A stretch of DNA of 64,000 nucleotides from Hofstenia miamia (taxonomy: Eukaryota; Xenacoelomorpha; Acoela): assembly GCA_004352715.1 (NCBI GenBank), contig SCFE01000022.1:6986-70985 (forward strand), written 5' to 3'. The stretch's first letter is position 1; each line of letters opens with the position of its first letter. A program made the translations under genes and the position numbers. Below the pieces are notes generated by a model. The model had not been told where the DNA came from and did not search any database. It worked only from the letters and a program-made list of their open reading frames with translations. Below, piece by piece: positions 59,908 through 64,000 of the stretch.

Positions 59908-60560
59908 ATCTTGTGTAGGAAAAATAAAATGGGATTTAACCCAAGAAAAACACGATTAATACAATTTGGTAAAGACAAGATTTTCTGGGATGTTTTGTAA
60001 TTTTGAGATTTTAAAGAAAATGCAACAAATTTAGTCAAGACCTTGGCATTCATATAAACAACAAACTCTGTTGGACGGACCATATAAATAGCCTAATTAT
60101 ATCAGCAATGAGAAAATTCTACAATATAAAATCTCAATTACCAAGAAACATCTTAAGAAATTGTAAAAGAACTCTCTACATATCAATAATATGATCAAAA
60201 CTTCATTATGGTTCAACAATAAAACAAGCATTATGAATATGAAATTAGAAATAGTTAAACGAATTTTCACAAAGTGGATGGACAACATTCCAGTCTATAT
60301 CACATGACTAAAGTGATTATATATCTTAACTATCTCCTTACAAATCAAATTAAAGACATCCTATTAATTACTGACTTCCTAAATATCTACTTAACTCAAA
60401 AGAACTTTTAAAGAAGAAGAGTAAATATATTGCATTAAGATCTAATGTAACAGACACATACAAAATAAGCAAATACAAAAAAACAAAAACAAAATGAGAA
60501 TTTTTCAGAAGGTCAACAAATCTCTATAACATCTTAAAAAAGAAATACAATTGAAATTTA
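59908..60560 (+). mobile_element. LINE RT thumb-region fragment
   Basis: The plus strand gives, over frame changes, 'KMGFNPRKTRLIQFGK', 'LAFI' then 'INNKLCWTDHINSLI', 'MRKFYNIKSQLPRN' and 'SKLHYGSTI'. This follows the order of the region after the RT catalytic motif in jockey/CR1-type LINEs (LGxxIDxKLxWxxHI...LP...LxYG). It is heavily decayed and both ends are missing. Confidence 0.6.
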
Positions 60561-62162
60561 AAATTGAAATCGAAAAAAGACACCTTCAAACGCTTTTGTA
60601 ATATTTTCACAATTGAAAACGATATTCATATTTGTAAATTTGTATTCTAATTTATTGTACAGCTTGAATGAAGTCCATTAAATAAAAATATCTCATGATT
60701 CATAAATTTTTTAATAGGCATGGAGGGAATATTCTACGTTTTAATATAGTGGATTAATACATAACAGTTTGCATTTTAAAATGCTCAAATGGCAGATTCG
60801 TTTTAAGAAATTCAATTTTTTTATTAAATGATGCCGGTAATTAAATTTAATTCCAGAAACATTAGTTTTTAATTAATGAAATATAAGTATACCTCAGTAT
60901 CATCAAGAGTATTACCTTGGATTGATGCAAGAAAATATCTTTGATTTTGAAACGATTAGTGAGGTGGACCATCTTGCAGACCCTTTACCACTTTCCAAAG
61001 ATATTCAATTGAAAGGACAATGTATTAATATTCAATTCCATTGTTTTGCGAAAAACTTTCTTAAACTAAAGTTACTAATAAATCTAAAAATGCATTGACA
61101 TTAAATTTTGTTTCAAATTGAGAAGGGTAATTTTTTTAATAATTTCCAACATTTTATAATAATGTTTAATTATTTGTGTTTTACTGCAAATAAATAAGAC
61201 TTTAGTGTTTCAAGAACATAGTATTATCAAATTGATAATATTGACATCTAAACTGCCCAGTGGCTCTTTACCTCTTGTGCTCCGCATTTTTCCATTAGTA
61301 CACTTAGTTGCAAATGTTGCTGATATGGAAATTGTATTGCACTATACAGCAATAATGTGTTTAAAGTTTTTTAAATATTATTGGATATCATCTATTAAAC
61401 AAGTTCTGCCTGCTAACCAGGTAATGTGGAGCTAATTAACGTAAATGAATAATTTGTTTTGGGTTGCTTCGCAATTATTGATACAATGACTTTGGCTTTT
61501 TCATACTTCTATGCTATTATAAATCATTCTTGCATTGTATTATTGCTGATGTTTTCCCAATGGCATTTGCTTGCGGCATAGTACCTGGTTCTTGCAAGTG
61601 TTTCAAGTCCAGAATTTCAGTAACATCTTCTTTCAGTTGTCACAAATCCAATTTTGTACAGAAACGATATGACAATCATCTTCATCAATAAATATATATA
61701 TATATATATATATATTCTAGCATCAACATAGCAAGCTGATAAGTTAGGCAAAAACATAGTGATAGTGTAGTATCTAGTCTCGTTGTAATACATCTCATGT
61801 GACTGTTTAGACATAGACAGTTTAAAGTAGTAAGCACTAGCAATAGCATAGATAGACTACTGCAAATACGAACTCCAGTAACACATAAGAATACATGGCA
61901 ATTAGTGCCAAAGTGAGACTTCAAAGCTGCCATTTAGGATACGCAAATGTCTGGATCAGCTACACCCAAAACTGAATGGGCTTAAGCCTCCTTTGTAGAC
62001 GGGCCAGAATGATACTACATGCCTGAATATGAACTCGGCCTACTCCCCCTCAGCTTTTAGAAAGTTTAGCTGCTCATGAGCATCTCAGTAATAAGCATAT
62101 ATGAGTAAGAGAATGAGCTATCAAACCAAAATAGTTTTCTTAAACATTTGTGCACACTGAGG
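60561..62162. other. No gene seen; (TA)12
   Basis: AT-rich and without a supported gene. 61692-61715 is a TA array. Part of 61716-62162 is probably the rest of the LTR that starts at 62347 on the minus strand, but I could not fix its end. Confidence 0.4.
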
Positions 62163-62347
62163 CCCTATATATACAAAATGATTAAAGCAACGTAATGACT
62201 TGCAGAGGCAGAACTAAAAATGTAACAACTAAGCAGCACAAGCAATGATGAGATGAAGTGTGGGAATGTAGCAGGAATTAACATGAATAGTAATGCGACG
62301 ACTCTCAGCAGCGACAATTGCTGTTGTGTAAAGGTCCTGATTGTACA
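62163..62347 (-). repeat. Start of the 3' LTR of element D
   Basis: On the minus strand TGTACAATCAGG follows the polypurine tract directly at 62347. A TATATATAG box lies 175 bases in. Sequence similarity to LTRs A and B is weak, so this is a separate subfamily. The LTR end is not determined. Confidence 0.55.
62165..62173 (-). promoter_or_regulatory. TATA box of LTR D
   Basis: TATATATAG on the minus strand, 175 bases from the LTR start. Confidence 0.4.
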
Positions 62348-62356
62348 CCCCACCCA
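62348..62356 (-). other. Polypurine tract of element D
   Basis: The minus strand reads TGGGTGGGG immediately before TGTACAA. It lies 29 bases after the ORF-X stop, the same order as in elements A and B. Confidence 0.55.
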
Positions 62357-62385
62357 TAAGATACCCTATTGTGGCGGCAGGGGTT

Positions 62386-64000
62386 TTACTTCGAAGGTTG
62401 ACTTATGAGATTGTGGGTGTCATCCAACAGTTTCAATATACATGTGTTTTCCCATGAGGTTTCAGCTATTTCTTCTTCGTGACTAAGATAAGCAAGTGTT
62501 TTGATTTTCATTGTTAGCATTTTGTGGTATTGTACATAATGTATGCTCTTCATTGGTGCTGGGATGCTGATTGATTGTTGTATGTTGTTTATTCTTCTTT
62601 GGAAGATATCATAATAGTTTCTGTAGAGTTTCTGTCCTTTCAATGCTATCATGAGCGTCATCTTTGCGTCCGTATCAGAGGTATGGCAGATTCTGTGTCC
62701 AGTTTTGCATTGGGAAAAAAAGAACTGGAACATAGAAGACAGTGATTGGTGATAGTTTGTGTTTTTGTATAGAAAGTTTATGTTTTGTAGAATGATTTCT
62801 TTGGACATTTGATCTGGGTCATTTACATCGGCTCATATCATAGTTACTATTTCTACTCTTCTTGAGACGTCATAGTATTTTAGATCTTCTTTTATGAGGT
62901 TGGCCCATATTATGTTATTGCTGCCAGCAAAGAGTGTGAGGTTTCTGAGTTTCTTCTTTGCAAGTTTTTCTTTGAGACTGAGGATTTGATGTTGAACAGA
63001 GCATCCTTTTTGGAATATGTCTTCTGGCGGGTTTTTTGAGTCAACAAGGAGGTGGTAAGCTTGATTGTTTTCTCTGAGTGTGTTAGCAGCATCTTTGAAG
63101 CTGTGGGTCTTTTTGAATTTTATAATATCTTGACCTGAATTGAAGTAGTCTGTGAGATGGTATATTGTGTTTGACAGGCTTGACTCATTTGTCTTTGGAG
63201 TATGGAATTATGATGGGGACACAGATTATTCTCAGGGGTATGCAGAAATCGTTTCCCATTGTGATTTGTTTCTCTAGTTGAATCCAGTTTCCTGTAGTTT
63301 GTGTAATTTGGGCTGTGCCAAAGGTTACAGGATAATTGATTGATTTGTGATTGATTTCTCCAACCACTCTTAGAGGAGATGTTTTCATGAGAACTTGTTT
63401 CATTTTCTGCGGGATAAGGAAATGGGCGGATGCACACTCAATGTCAAATGCCACTTGTTTGTTAGGCGTCATTAGGGTTTTGAGATCTGTTTTGGTGTAA
63501 GATTCTGTGAACATGTTTATCTTTATGAGTTCAACGTTGGAGACTTTTGTGGCTGCATATTGAATCAGTGTGATTTGTATTTGGTTTTTATCATTAAGTA
63601 TAGACTTGTTGATTAGAAGGTTGTGGTATTTGGCGCGAATCCATGTAGGGGTGTATATTTTTTCTGTTTGTGAAATTTTTTCATTTTTAATGTCTTCTAG
63701 TAGACGTTGGATGCATGGGGAGAGTTGTAGTGAGGATTTGGCGAGCAGTTGTTCTTCCTGTTTGAGAGTTATTTCAGTTTTTGGTAATAGGTTGATGACC
63801 TTGATAGGTTTGAAGTGACCAAGTATGTTGGTAGTTTCCTCGGTGATTTGCATTGAGCTGTAGGTTATTTCTGGGTAGGATGTTTGGAGATACTGAAAGA
63901 GTGCTTCATTTTTCTCTTTGATATTATGGTTTTGACAGAGTTGTAAGAATGATTGCATACTGTGTGGCATTCTTCTTTGTAGTATTTCTGTTGTTAGGGG
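62386..64000 (-). pseudogene. ORF-X copy D, continues past the window edge
   Basis: The minus-strand frame is open from the window edge to TGA at about 63185, with 'NKQVAFDIECAS' (DIEC at 63434-63445) and 'INYPVTFGTAQ'. One frame change near 63190 leads to a frame with 'LTLFAGSNNIIWANL', 'KYYDVSRRVEIVTM', then TGA at 62833-62835, then 'NDPDQMSKE', 'MTLMIALKGQKLYRNYYDIF' and a stop at 62386. Blocks and order match copy A, though residues are well diverged, so this is another subfamily. It has one frame change and one TGA in at least 535 codons. A polypurine tract and LTR follow at once. Confidence 0.75.

Noticed and set aside
1-64000. CRISPR arrays, rRNA or tRNA genes.
   Set aside because: No spaced short repeats, no rRNA-like blocks and no convincing tRNA clover-leaf were seen on either strand; a tRNA scan could not be run.

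Overview
This window is nuclear DNA from an invertebrate animal. It is strongly AT-rich and full of (TA)n microsatellites, many of which border assembly gaps (runs of N). It carries rhodopsin-type 7TM receptor genes without introns and a dense, mostly decayed set of eukaryotic transposons: Ty3/gypsy-like LTR, RLE-type and L2/CR1-like LINEs, piggyBac, mariner, hAT-type MITEs and a CACTA/EnSpm-like transposase. Nothing prokaryotic is present (no operons, no Shine-Dalgarno sites). I cannot name the species.

Layout. 1-5929 (+): the 3' part of one LTR element (large unrecognised ORF, called ORF-X here, then polypurine tract, then LTR) ends exactly at 4040. It appears to sit inside the reverse transcriptase gene of a second, related element, whose RT fragment, ORF-X tail, polypurine tract and LTR follow to 5929. 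6229-6854 (-): a third ORF-X fragment. 7415-7694: hAT-type MITE. 8635-11068 (-): broken RLE-type LINE with (TTA)n at both ends. 12313-13859 (-): near-intact transposase-like gene. 13864-14300 (+): LINE 3' end. 14373-14816 (-): piggyBac C-terminus. 20760-21674 (+): 7TM receptor 1. 21813-24948: segment bounded by inverted repeats. 25483-26151, 36062-36561, 40408-40700 and 52364-52779: MITEs with perfect 8-bp target duplications. 26833-27082: TTAA-type MITE. 41454-43935 (-): L2/CR1-like LINE. 45863-47094 (+): piggyBac relic. 47288-48200 (+): 7TM receptor 2, a paralogue of receptor 1 with a frameshifting deletion. 55569-56500 (-): mariner. 58706-59690 (+): truncated LTR of the first family. 59908-60560 (+): LINE fragment. 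62163-64000 (-): a fourth ORF-X copy with polypurine tract and LTR start, running off the window edge.

The only host genes I can recognise are the two receptor paralogues, and each is damaged in a different place. The most interesting unknown is ORF-X. It is a large, charged protein without obvious membrane segments, found in four diverged copies. In three of them its stop codon lies directly before a polypurine tract and LTR, so it is the last gene of a gypsy-like element and downstream of RT. It has conserved blocks (a 'DIEC' motif, a 'YPVTFG'-like block and an 'LFSG.N...W' block followed by 'YYDV'), and two diverged copies carry TGA at the same codon. Large stretches (27.7-34.8 kb, 36.9-39.4 kb, 49.8-52.3 kb, 60.6-61.7 kb) hold no gene I can support.
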